A DNA stretch of 64,000 bases, from positions 1 through 64,000 of the forward strand of contig NZ_AMBZ01000011.1 in NCBI RefSeq assembly GCF_000293805.1, written 5' to 3'. The notes below the pieces were generated by a model. The model was given only the letters and a program-made list of their open reading frames with translations. It was not told where the DNA came from and did no database searches. Positions 19,250-25,991 of the stretch are shown here, in pieces. A program made the position numbers and the translations under genes. This stretch comes from Paenibacillus alvei DSM 29. GTDB lineage: Bacteria > Bacillota > Bacilli > Paenibacillales > Paenibacillaceae. Position 1 is the first letter of the stretch. Each line of letters opens with the position of its first letter.

Positions 19250-19899
19250 TCTTGTTCACTCCTACGGTGGAGTAAATAGTATAGAAGCGAAAAGTTTAGT
19301 AAAACGATTATACAGGTTAGCCACGCATATCCTGATAAGGAAAATGCGATTGTTGCTGTTAGGACTAGGAAACTCACAAGTGCTGCATAAAATATAGTGT
19401 TTTCCTTCTTACTAAATTTCGAATAATAACTATGTGGAGGATGAATGATAAAAGAAAAACCAAGCCCGATTTTATACAGATAGCGTGAAATGAGTATCAT
19501 CACTCCAGCGGTTGCTGTCTGAAGTAAATAAAGATACACTCCGGAAGATTCCAACAACATACTACTCTCGAAATTAATTGCAATATTTAATACTAAAAAA
19601 ATTACTGATTGAACAGCGGTATAAAAAACATAACCTGATAAAGTTATAATAACAGCATATTGTAACTTTACTTTAATAATATAATTCATAAACACTATTA
19701 TTGCGCACATCGTTAGTGGTATATCAAACCAAGGCTCTTCAAAAACAATCCTTATTAAGTAAGATGATAACGCTAGTACAATAGACATTACAACGATGTT
19801 TATTCGATAATAATTCGCCCTAAATCGGAAAAGTCTTAAAGTCGCTGTTAATAGCGCAAACGCTTCTATTGCGCCTACTGAAATATACCACACGCTCAC
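19246..19899 (-). CDS. Polytopic membrane protein, AgrC-like sensor without a kinase
   Basis: A 217-residue protein made of about six or seven transmembrane helices and ending in a short charged tail (LLHRRSEQD). The layout is that of the AgrC sensor domain, but no dimerisation, phospho-acceptor or HATPase region follows. It starts at GTG 19899 after GAGGTGAGG and is the first gene of the four-gene agr-like operon. It could be a peptide receptor that signals without phosphorylation, an exporter, or an immunity or decoy receptor. The first is my guess from position only. Confidence 0.6.
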   Translation of the reverse strand: MSVWYISVGAIEAFALLTATLRLFRFRANYYRINIVVMSIVLALSSYLIRIVFEEPWFDIPLTMCAIIVFMNYIIKVKLQYAVIITLSGYVFYTAVQSVIFLVLNIAINFESSMLLESSGVYLYLLQTATAGVMILISRYLYKIGLGFSFIIHPPHSYYSKFSKKENTIFYAALVSFLVLTATIAFSLSGYAWLTCIIVLLNFSLLYYLLHRRSEQD

Positions 19900-19922
19900 T
19901 TATTCCTCACCTCGTTGATCCA

Positions 19923-19951
19923 ATTATAGGTAGAAAATAACTGTACATCAA
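19923..19951 (-). promoter_or_regulatory. Promoter of the agr-like operon
   Basis: On the minus strand TTGATG (19951-19946), 17 bp, TATAAT (19928-19923). Directly after the -35 lies ACAGTTATT, close to the AgrA half-site ACAGTTAAG, and ACAGCTTGA occurs about 29 bp further upstream. These are candidate LytTR boxes. Confidence 0.55.
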
Positions 19952-20001
19952 ACACTAAAAAACATCAAGCTGTCAACTTATTCCGAGGCTTTATTATGTA
20001 A

Positions 20002-20208
20002 TCAATTCAATATTTTATCAGGCGAAGTCTCAGCAGTTACAATATGGTATGCATCATATACTTTTTTTATCGTTTCAAGCGTTTTCGCTTCCTCCCCTTC
20101 TCCTGATTCTATGACAATCCCATTTATTAACCCTAGAGTATATGCCATTAATGATACCGGATTGTCCTTATGTTCTCTCATCTTTTGAGCAATCGAATCC
20201 ACTGCCAT
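20002..20208 (-). CDS. Small hypothetical protein
   Basis: A 68-residue helical protein (MAVDSIAQKMREHKDNPVS ...) with GAGGTGAT upstream of tandem GTG/ATG starts; I take ATG 20208. No recognised domain. The stop is followed by a half copy of the GCCTCGGAATAA element that also forms hairpins at 20273 and 21401. Confidence 0.55.
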   Translation of the reverse strand: MAVDSIAQKMREHKDNPVSLMAYTLGLINGIVIESGEGEEAKTLETIKKVYDAYHIVTAETSPDKILN

Positions 20209-20272
20209 CACTATAATCACCTCATAATCTTAATAAATACATTATTACACAACATGCAGTAATTGTGCATAA

Positions 20273-20302
20273 GGAAAGCCCCGGATTATTCCGAGGCTTC
20301 CT
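20273..20302 (-). terminator. Hairpin overlapping the end of the recombinase-like gene
   Basis: On the minus strand GGAAGCCTCGG and CCGGGGCTTTCC pair around AATAAT. The stop codon is in the loop. The U-tract is weak, so termination efficiency is uncertain. Confidence 0.5.
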
Positions 20303-20675
20303 GTTCTTTTCTTATTTTATCAATGCCGCAGATAAATTCTAATTCCTTCAAGCTCCTATCATTGGCGTTTGCCGATACCACGTTATAATTTACTTCTTTG
20401 ATGTATTGACAGAACTCATACATTTTCATCGAGTCCCGGTACAATCTATCATACGAGGCAACAATCAGCGTCCCATTTGGATTTTCATCCATGAATTTTC
20501 TTACATTCTCAAGTTCCGGTCGCTCAGAATTAGCACTGAGTCCGTGATCCATAAAAACATTTCCAACCTTGTACCCATGTTCATCGGCATATTTTTTGCA
20601 ACGTCCCAATTGAGCATCAATATCTTGTTCAGTAGTTGCTGTACGGCAATAAATAATTGCATTCTTTTGTCCCAT
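20286..20675 (-). CDS. Serine-recombinase-like protein, catalytic serine missing
   Basis: A 129-residue stand-alone resolvase catalytic-type domain: AIIYCRTATTEQD at the start, DHGLSANSERPELENV in the middle and LIVASYDRLYRDSMKMYEF as the conserved DRLxRD segment. The nucleophilic serine of the YxRxS motif is Ala13 here, and there is no DNA-binding domain, so strand cleavage is unlikely. It may be a regulatory relative of recombinases common in Firmicute phages. The integrase that placed this prophage in spoVR is more likely beyond the right edge. Confidence 0.75.
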   Translation of the reverse strand: MGQKNAIIYCRTATTEQDIDAQLGRCKKYADEHGYKVGNVFMDHGLSANSERPELENVRKFMDENPNGTLIVASYDRLYRDSMKMYEFCQYIKEVNYNVVSANANDRSLKELEFICGIDKIRKEQEASE

Positions 20676-20708
20676 TCAAATCAACCTCCGAAATATGATT
20701 TTTGAAAG

Positions 20709-21071
20709 TTATTCATTTATATCATTCAAAATCGAGTCTAACCTAGACAGAAGTTCTGGGGCCTCTGTACGCACCATTTCCCGAATCTGTTGTATCTGCT
20801 CTATAGCCTTTGGGTACCCATTAATACAGGCTGTATAAAATGCAGCAACTTCTGGATACAGGCCATAACCAGGCTCTCCGCCGTCCGTTTCCCATCCTTC
20901 TTCTTCTTGCTGAGGGCTTAATGTCCACACATTATCATTCTTGTGCCCTTTTTTATTGTGAACAGCATAAATAGTACCTTTCAAACAAGAATTAATGTAT
21001 TCAGATCTTTGGCGTGCATATTTCTCGGCATAGCTTTCGGATTGAAGCTTTCCATTTTGACCATCCATCAT
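20709..21071 (-). CDS. Hypothetical phage protein
   Basis: A 120-residue acidic protein without a recognised domain (SYAEKYARQRSEYINSCLKG ... YPEVAAFYTACINGYPK). AAGGAG lies six bases before ATG 21071. The ribosome-binding site is just after the upstream XRE stop, so the two are probably co-translated. Confidence 0.6.
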   Translation of the reverse strand: MMDGQNGKLQSESYAEKYARQRSEYINSCLKGTIYAVHNKKGHKNDNVWTLSPQQEEEGWETDGGEPGYGLYPEVAAFYTACINGYPKAIEQIQQIREMVRTEAPELLSRLDSILNDINE

Positions 21072-21082
21072 ATCAGTCTCCT

Positions 21083-21289
21083 TCACTCGTCTTCTACATG
21101 CTCTACAACATCACTTAATGGGACTCTAAAGAATGCACATGTTTTATCCAGTACGTCCATTGAGACGTACTCCCCCCGCCCCATCTTCGCTAATGTAGCA
21201 GTTGATATTCCTATTGCCTGTCTATATTCCGTCCTAGTCATTTCTCGCTGTACGAGCAAATGCCACAGTGGTTTATAACTGAAACCCAT
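21083..21289 (-). CDS. XRE-family small regulator
   Basis: A 68-residue Cro-like helix-turn-helix protein (PLWHLLVQREMTRTEYRQAIGISTATLAKMGRGEYVS) of the short type often paired with phage accessory genes. It has no effector domain. First gene of a two-gene unit with the hypothetical at 20709. Confidence 0.75.
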   Translation of the reverse strand: MGFSYKPLWHLLVQREMTRTEYRQAIGISTATLAKMGRGEYVSMDVLDKTCAFFRVPLSDVVEHVEDE

Positions 21290-21400
21290 AACCATTCACC
21301 ACCCTATGTAACTTCCATATTAAGCTAAAATGTTTAGAATATCAAACATTTTATTTATATGTTTAATTATGTATCTGTTCATACTTATGGCATCCAATAT

Positions 21401-21432
21401 AAAAAAGCCTCGGAATAATAATCCGGGGCTTA
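21401..21432 (-). terminator. Terminator of the zinc-ribbon/YolD unit
   Basis: AAGCCTCGGA (21405-21414) and TCCGGGGCTT (21422-21431) form a stem, followed on the minus strand by six U. It shares the CCTCGGAATAATCCGGGG element with the hairpin at 20273. Confidence 0.8.
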
Positions 21433-21612
21433 CTTCTTTGGTGCCGGTCGCATAGTGTCATAGACGGGCTTGTTACATTTAATACATGTATATACTCCGT
21501 CTATCCATTTACCCTTCATTGCAGCTTTGCAGTTGCACAAATAGGGCTGCACTGGTTCAATTGGCTTTTGAGTTGGCAGAGTCCATTGCATTTCTTCCCG
21601 CCAATCCTTCAT
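21430..21612 (-). CDS. Small zinc-ribbon-like protein
   Basis: A 60-residue protein with CNC and CIKC pairs about 15 residues apart (PYLCNCKAAMKGKWIDGVYTCIKCNK), a likely single zinc site. GGAGGTG precedes ATG 21612. Its start overlaps the end of the YolD-like gene by four bases (ATGA), so it belongs to the SOS-boxed unit. Confidence 0.65.
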   Translation of the reverse strand: MKDWREEMQWTLPTQKPIEPVQPYLCNCKAAMKGKWIDGVYTCIKCNKPVYDTMRPAPKK

Positions 21613-21944
21613 GACCGCACCTCCAATATGTCCTCTATCTTCACCCATTGCTTTTCGCCGTCCAGCAGAAGCCGTACACGTCGATTTAGGATGTCTATAT
21701 CAATCACCTCACCCGTTAATTGGCACACTTCAAACGGGTCGTACATCTCCAATGTGACCGTCTCACGATCTTGCATGGCTTGCTGCAGCCTGGTTCCAAT
21801 TTGTTCCCATTCCTGTTCATCTATCATTGGACGCTGCCGACGAGCGCGCTCGTGCTGCTGCTCTAAATACGCTTCCCGATGCTCAGGTAGTATAAAGCGT
21901 GAACCTTCAAAAATTCCGTTTCCATTAAGCTTGCTCAATCTCAT
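21609..21944 (-). CDS. YolD-like family protein
   Basis: A 111-residue YolD-like protein: FEGSRFILPEHREAYLEQQHE at the N-terminus and a small beta-rich C-terminus (GEVIDIDILNRRVRLLLDGEKQWVKIEDI). In Bacillus, yolD genes sit upstream of the Y-family polymerase uvrX and are LexA-regulated. Here the partner polymerase is absent and a zinc-ribbon gene follows. A perfect GAAC-N4-GTTC SOS box precedes the start. Confidence 0.85.
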   Translation of the reverse strand: MRLSKLNGNGIFEGSRFILPEHREAYLEQQHERARRQRPMIDEQEWEQIGTRLQQAMQDRETVTLEMYDPFEVCQLTGEVIDIDILNRRVRLLLDGEKQWVKIEDILEVRS

Positions 21945-21956
21945 TCATCTCCATTA

Positions 21957-21968
21957 GAACATTTGTTC
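21957..21968 (-). promoter_or_regulatory. LexA (SOS) box upstream of the yolD homologue
   Basis: GAACATTTGTTC is a perfect palindrome matching the Gram-positive LexA core GAAC-N4-GTTC. It lies 13 bp upstream of the YolD-like start, so the unit should be DNA-damage inducible. Confidence 0.8.
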
Positions 21969-22062
21969 TTATTATATGTGAACTAATATTCGTTTAACAA
22001 TAGTAAAAACTTACTAAACATCTATTTCCCTTCTATTGTTACAATGGAACAGGGGTGATCAA

Positions 22063-22923
22063 ATGTTTATATCTCCAATGCTGCTAGAAACAAGCGAAAA
22101 AGCATTTAGTGACGATCGTTTTATCTTTGAACCAAAATTTGATGGGCACCGCGCGATCCTCTCATGCATCGACGGCCAGCCCCACATATATACTCGCCAT
22201 AACAATGAATGCACCAGACAATACCCGGAGCTAACCTGCGCGCCGTTTACAGAGGACATGATCCTCGATGGTGAGATTGTATGTATAGATCAATCGGGCA
22301 GCGTAAACTTCGAGGACGTTATGACACGGTTCCAAGCACGGCGGTCTGATAGTATTAAACGGTTTTTGGATAAAATGCCGGTCACTTTTGTGGTCTTTGA
22401 TATCTTAATGTATAAAGGCGAGAACTTACGTGGTCTTCCTTTGATGCAGCGTAAAGAAATACTCGCTTCAGCTTCACTCCCTGAAAATAAGCATATTACT
22501 ATATGCCCTTTTATCGATACTGCTGGTGAAGCTCTCTTCGCTGACATCTGCATGCGTAGCTTGGAAGGCATCGTGTGCAAACGTAAGGATAGTACGTATG
22601 TCAGTCGCCGCTCTGATGCCTGGTTAAAAATAATCAACTGGACATACGTAGATATTTGGTTGACTGGATATCGTAAAGAGGAATTTGGCTGGCTTGCTGC
22701 TGTCGATTCAGGTAACGGAAGAATGAGGCCAGTAGGAGTAATTGAACTAGGAGTAACCCCTATTCATAAGAAAGCTTTTTATGGGGTCAAAGATTCAATA
22801 GTTATTAATGAAGATAAAAATAACGTATATATTCAGCCAGTGCTTCGTGCGAAGGTGAAGACACGAAACTGGACTAAAGCCGGGTTACTTAGGAGCCCTG
22901 TTTTTGTGGACTTCGCTGTATAA
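22063..22923 (+). CDS. ATP-dependent DNA ligase
   Basis: A 286-residue ligase with the nucleotidyltransferase motifs: I EPKFDGHR (lysine 25 takes AMP), III LDGEIV, IIIa FVVFDIL, IV LEGIVCKR and V WLKIINW, then a short OB-like C-terminus. The start is ATG 22063 after GGGGTGATCAA. This size matches the small ATP-dependent ligases of SPbeta-type phages (LigB/YoqV). It is one of the few rightward genes and has its own terminator. It may seal nicks during phage replication. Confidence 0.92.
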   Translation: MFISPMLLETSEKAFSDDRFIFEPKFDGHRAILSCIDGQPHIYTRHNNECTRQYPELTCAPFTEDMILDGEIVCIDQSGSVNFEDVMTRFQARRSDSIKRFLDKMPVTFVVFDILMYKGENLRGLPLMQRKEILASASLPENKHITICPFIDTAGEALFADICMRSLEGIVCKRKDSTYVSRRSDAWLKIINWTYVDIWLTGYRKEEFGWLAAVDSGNGRMRPVGVIELGVTPIHKKAFYGVKDSIVINEDKNNVYIQPVLRAKVKTRNWTKAGLLRSPVFVDFAV

Positions 22924-22951
22924 GCCGTGGGATTTATTCCCCGGCTTTTTT
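22922..22951 (+). terminator. Terminator of the DNA ligase gene
   Basis: AAGCCGTGGGA pairs with TTCCCCGGCTT across a short loop and is followed by TTTTTAT. It overlaps the ligase stop codon. Confidence 0.8.
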
Positions 22952-22979
22952 ATAAAAAATAACCTGCCACTATGACAGG

Positions 22980-23180
22980 TTACTCTTCGCTAACATGAAA
23001 TAAATCCTCTACGCTTAGCCCTAAAGCTCTAGCTATGGCAAATAAATGGGCGTCTTCGTGGCGGCTATTTTTATCAAATCTTGAAATCGATCCCTGTGGA
23101 ACCCCGCTCATTTCGGATAGTTTCGTTTGGGTAATTCCTCGTTCATTCAATATTTCAGTAAGTCTTGGCGTAACATTCAC
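22980..23180 (-). CDS. XRE-family repressor of the prophage switch
   Basis: A 66-residue Cro/CI-type HTH (LTEILNERGITQTKLSEMSGVPQGSISRFDKNS ... AIARALGLSVEDLF). GGAGGTGGACAGG precedes a GTG start at 23180; the frame extends five codons to TTG without a better site. It diverges from a rightward mini-gene operon, and matching palindromes overlap both -10 boxes, so it probably represses both promoters. Confidence 0.85.
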   Translation of the reverse strand: MNVTPRLTEILNERGITQTKLSEMSGVPQGSISRFDKNSRHEDAHLFAIARALGLSVEDLFHVSEE

Positions 23181-23200
23181 CCTGTCCACCTCCAATTCCT

Positions 23201-23264
23201 ATTATACGATATCGAATATTTTAAGGCAATATTCGTTGACATATGTTATGCGATATCGTATAAT
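23201..23264. promoter_or_regulatory. Divergent promoters with mirrored CGATATCG operators
   Basis: ATTATACGATATCG (23201-23214) and CGATATCGTATAAT (23251-23264) are perfect mirror arms. Rightward promoter: TTGACA (23236-23241), 17 bp, TATAAT (23259-23264). Leftward: TTGCCT (23229-23224), 17 bp, TATAAT (23206-23201). Each -10 is abutted by the CGATATCG palindrome, and an inner repeat CGAATATT/AATATTCG lies at 23213-23235. Confidence 0.85.
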
Positions 23265-23289
23265 GAATATAGAAAGGAGGTGAACAACA

Positions 23290-23474
23290 ATGTCAAAGAA
23301 ACACCGACATAATAAGAAAAATCCGGCTCCCCAAAAGGAACCAGAACAACAAGAACCACCAAACGAAAAGACGACCGAGCCTCGACAAAAGAGTTGATCC
23401 AGCTAGCCACTGCGATTACTCAACTCATAGTCGCTCTCCTAACGTTTGTCATCGTCCTTGTAAAAGGAAAATGA
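23290..23474 (+). CDS. Small membrane-anchored phage protein (probable one-base frameshift)
   Basis: ATG 23290, preceded by AAAGGAGGTGA, opens a 35-residue Lys/Pro/Glu-rich peptide that stops at 23397. A shifted frame continues as ELIQLATAITQLIVALLTFV, a transmembrane segment, to the stop at 23474. One extra A in the A4 run at 23387-23390 joins them into a 61-residue protein with a polar N-terminus and C-terminal anchor. Alternatively two coupled micro-genes exist (TTG start at 23394). First gene after the TTGACA/TATAAT promoter. Confidence 0.6.
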
Positions 23475-23482
23475 CAAGCAAG

Positions 23483-23507
23483 CTACTCGCCCCTACGGGG
23501 GCGGGTA
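23483..23507. other. GC-rich hairpin between mini-genes
   Basis: CTACTCGCCCC pairs with GGGGCGGGTAG around a short loop, without a U-tract. It is one of three GC hairpins separating the mini-genes here. Confidence 0.5.
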
Positions 23508-23566
23508 GTGGTTCGGTCGTCAAGAATAGTATAACATGTCGTACTTCGAGATCAAGGAGGACGCAT

Positions 23567-23674
23567 ATGAAGAAAGATGAAGCAAAGGATCTGACGTTGG
23601 TTATCTCACTCACGGCGCTGTGTGTCAGCCTCTTTACATTGGCGATGTTGCTTATGCTTAAATTCAATTGCTGA
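23567..23674 (+). CDS. Single-pass transmembrane micropeptide (35 aa)
   Basis: ATG 23567 after AAGGAGGACGC gives a 35-residue peptide: a charged start (MKKDEAKD), then one hydrophobic helix (LVISLTALCVSLFTLAMLLM) and KFNC at the end. Longer in-frame starts lack a ribosome-binding site. Function unknown; small phage membrane peptides can affect host envelope or superinfection. Confidence 0.6.
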   Translation: MKKDEAKDLTLVISLTALCVSLFTLAMLLMLKFNC

Positions 23675-23690
23675 GGGGCTTCTGCCCCTC
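23673..23690 (+). terminator. GC hairpin after the micropeptide gene
   Basis: GAGGGGC (23673-23679) and GCCCCTC (23684-23690) with a TTCT loop overlap the stop codon of the micropeptide. There is no clear U-tract, so attenuation or mRNA protection is as likely as termination. Confidence 0.45.
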
Positions 23691-23727
23691 TCAAATATGC
23701 CAGCGGGCGAACGTGGAGGGATTCGGT

Positions 23728-23925
23728 ATGATAACAACAAAGTATGTTGTGAGAAGCAAACTGAAGAAGTTCGGCAGTTTTTTAACACAAGAAGCTGCAG
23801 ACGCTGCCGTAGCAAAGATTAAGAAACGAAACCCTAGAATAAAACAACTGGAGGTATGGCCGGAAGCTGGGAACTGGCAACCTGACTGCCTAAAAGATAT
23901 TGTTTACGACGATATGCTTAAATAA
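23728..23925 (+). CDS. Small hypothetical phage protein
   Basis: A 65-residue basic protein (MITTKYVVRSKLKKFGSFLT ... AVAKIKKRNPRIKQLEVWPEAG). GTGGAGGG lies upstream of ATG 23728. No domain recognised. A structured element begins two bases after its stop. Confidence 0.6.
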   Translation: MITTKYVVRSKLKKFGSFLTQEAADAAVAKIKKRNPRIKQLEVWPEAGNWQPDCLKDIVYDDMLK

Positions 23926-23926
23926 A

Positions 23927-23993
23927 ATTTCCGCCTGATGATGTGGTGGATACAGGCCGAAACCTAGCCCTTCGGGGCGATGGTCGCGGATAT
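23927..23993 (+). ncRNA. Candidate hammerhead-like ribozyme (type I layout)
   Basis: Elements occur in hammerhead order: stem I 5' arm ATTTCCGC (23927-23934); CTGATGA (23935-23941); GAAA (23959-23962); stem III closed by a TTCG tetraloop (GCCC-TTCG-GGGC, 23967-23978); GTC (23983-23985); and stem I 3' arm GCGGATAT (23986-23993), pairing at 7 of 8 positions. Stem II (23942-23958) pairs poorly, which is the main argument against. It lies in the 127-bp gap between two phage genes. Confidence 0.3.
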
Positions 23994-24053
23994 CCATAAA
24001 GAGGATAAAATATCTGCGTCGTCGTATATTTAAAAACGAAGGGAGCGTTATAT

Positions 24054-24422
24054 ATGTTAGACGGACTTTTAGAAACAATAAAGGCGACTTTCCCGGAGAG
24101 CGATTCTATCCAAGAAAAACTTAACCGGATTGAATTAAAGAGTGCTTTTCGTTCTCCTGAATCAAGTCGCCTGACTTGGATCGAACTTGCTCAATTTATT
24201 AAAACGTTACAAATCGATCAACTGGCATTATTGCTTTCTATCCAATCCAAAGCAATATACTTTAGTGATGGTGAGAAAGAAGAAATTCTAAGATCACTTT
24301 CCAAACATAAATCTAATATCCATAAGTTTATGGAGTCGGATAGAACGACTGAGCCGGATAAAGCAGAAGCGACAATATGGCTTGAAAACACAAGAAGCGC
24401 CTTCGAAAAGCTAAAGGGTTAA
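24054..24422 (+). CDS. Hypothetical phage protein
   Basis: A 122-residue, largely helical protein (MLDGLLETIKATFPESD ... LTWIELAQFIKTLQIDQLALLLSI). GAAGGGAGCG precedes the ATG. No family recognised. Last gene before a strong terminator in the rightward mini-gene operon. Confidence 0.65.
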   Translation: MLDGLLETIKATFPESDSIQEKLNRIELKSAFRSPESSRLTWIELAQFIKTLQIDQLALLLSIQSKAIYFSDGEKEEILRSLSKHKSNIHKFMESDRTTEPDKAEATIWLENTRSAFEKLKG

Positions 24423-24436
24423 TGTACACAAAAATG

Positions 24437-24470
24437 AGTGCCGTGGGATTCTTTCCTCAACGGCACTTTT
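24437..24470 (+). terminator. Terminator of the rightward mini-gene operon
   Basis: AGTGCCGT (24437-24444) and ACGGCACT (24460-24467) form the stem, followed by TTTTAT. Confidence 0.85.
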
Positions 24471-24515
24471 ATCGTTTGCATCTGGGAAAATTAAACTCTT
24501 GTTCGTACTATGTTC

Positions 24516-24546
24516 GGTTGTCATCGACAACCATAGATGTTATATT
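24516..24546 (+). promoter_or_regulatory. Promoter with inverted repeat over -35
   Basis: TTGTCA (24518-24523), 17 bp, TATATT (24541-24546). The -35 lies in an inverted repeat GGTTGT-CATCG-ACAACC (24516-24532), a likely operator. A ~70-nt leader with a CCGG-AGATG-CCGG hairpin precedes the gene at 24621. Confidence 0.6.
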
Positions 24547-24620
24547 TAACTCAACACCACGAGATACGGACAAGCCAACAAGCCGGAGATGCCGGATGAG
24601 GACGAAAGGAGAAATTAATC

Positions 24621-25003
24621 ATGAAAACATTGATCGAGAAATATACGGAATGGAGACAAATATCCGAGGAAATGCTTGAGGACGGGCATGCTGGATCGGT
24701 AGATTGCGGAGAGGCGGTAGTTCGGGAAGACTTTTCAGCTTTTGCTGGATTGTCGGACGTAATTACATACGAGGAAATGCTTGAAATAGAGCGCGAATAC
24801 GAAGAATCTACGGGAAAGTAACAACGCCCCTCGAATATGTAGATGTACCGTGGTTGGCGAATTACTACGGTACATCCCGCCAAAACATTGACAAGTCTGC
24901 AAAAGCGGCGTCTAAGCCTGATTATCGCGGGAAGATGATTACGCCAGACGCTTTTGTCGAGGGGCGTCCTCTTTGGCTAAAAAGTCGGTTCGGGAGGGAT
25001 TAA
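24621..25003 (+). CDS. Hypothetical phage protein, probable DNA-binding C-terminus (frameshift)
   Basis: ATG 24621 after AAAGGAG opens a 66-residue acidic frame. Its stop (24819) is bypassed if the A3 run at 24815-24817 gains one A, giving a 127-residue protein. The second half reads VPWLANYYGTSRQNIDKSAK, a helix-turn-helix-like segment, and ends PLWLKSRFGRD at 25003, two bases before the next start. The second frame has no start of its own, which favours the fusion. Confidence 0.55.
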
Positions 25004-25004
25004 T

Positions 25005-25964
25005 TTGACCCGAAAGTACAGTAAGAAGTGGAAAAGCGTCAGTAATGAAGATTTACTTCAAGATCTACGGAAAAAAGCAGTAGCATTAGGAAGAAATCCC
25101 CGGGCTTTAGAAATGGGAGATCGCGAAATTTATTCTCGTAGGTTCGGTTCGTGGAACAAGGCTCTCATCGCTGCCGGTCTGACGCCTGAATTTCACACTA
25201 AAAAAGGATGGGACATCACAGACGATGAATTGATTAGTATGGTTCGTCCGTTGTTTGATAAGATAGGCTCAACAAAAAAGAATGATTACGAAGCTAATAG
25301 AGGCGAAGACTTACCATCGTGCTCGTACCTAAACATTCGTTTCAAGGGGTGGAACAACTTCTTGATTCGTGCAGGATTTACGAAGGATGAAGTTAATCTA
25401 TATCGCACTTCGAAAGAAGAGTACATACGTCAAATACGCGATTACGTGGACACACATGGTGGCGTTCCTACAATCGATGAATGGAAAGCTGCGGGGTACA
25501 GCGGTCAGATAAGGGAGATATTCCCCACATTTAATGACGCGATCATCTCCGCTGGTTATGAACCAAATACAATTAGAACGCCTATAGTGACAGAAAGCGA
25601 TGAAGAATTAATCCAAATGTACGTTGATTTTTCTGGCAAACTCGGATACCCTGCTACCTACAACGATTTGCTACGCTCATCGGATATTTATTCTCCAAAC
25701 GTGTTTGCTTTACGATTCGGGACACTGAATAATTTAAGAAAAAGAGCCGGTCTCGATACGTCACGCCGTGGTTCTAAGTATGACACAGAGGAACTCAAGG
25801 AAATGTTAGTTGATTTCAACAAAAAATATGGTAAGCCCACAGTAAGGATAATGCGTGAACTCTTTAAAAAAGAAGGAATGCCTGACGTGGGTACTTTCCT
25901 TAGACACTTTCAAGTGACTAGTACAAATAAATTGTGGGATAAAATAAGCCGTGAGGAACAATAG
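25005..25964 (+). CDS. Tandem homing-endonuclease-associated-repeat protein without nuclease
   Basis: A 319-residue protein that is a string of about five modules of 50-60 residues, each a helix with LGR/GYPAT-type turn and ending in a [RF]FGSWNKALIAAGL-like segment (also FKGWNNFLIRAGF, FPTFNDAIISAGY, FGTLNNLRKRAGL). These are HNH-associated DNA-binding repeats. No HNH, GIY-YIG or LAGLIDADG core follows, so it looks like a modular DNA-binding protein or a relic of a homing enzyme. It starts at TTG 25005 after GGGAGGG. Confidence 0.75.
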   Translation: MTRKYSKKWKSVSNEDLLQDLRKKAVALGRNPRALEMGDREIYSRRFGSWNKALIAAGLTPEFHTKKGWDITDDELISMVRPLFDKIGSTKKNDYEANRGEDLPSCSYLNIRFKGWNNFLIRAGFTKDEVNLYRTSKEEYIRQIRDYVDTHGGVPTIDEWKAAGYSGQIREIFPTFNDAIISAGYEPNTIRTPIVTESDEELIQMYVDFSGKLGYPATYNDLLRSSDIYSPNVFALRFGTLNNLRKRAGLDTSRRGSKYDTEELKEMLVDFNKKYGKPTVRIMRELFKKEGMPDVGTFLRHFQVTSTNKLWDKISREEQ

Positions 25965-25991
25965 CTCCTCGCGGCTATAATTTTTTTATTT

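Noticed and set aside
24553-24620. Leader with GGATGAGGACGAAA resembling part of a hammerhead core
   Set aside because: CTGATGA is not present, stem II would be too short and there is no GUC with flanking stem I; treated as an ordinary structured leader.
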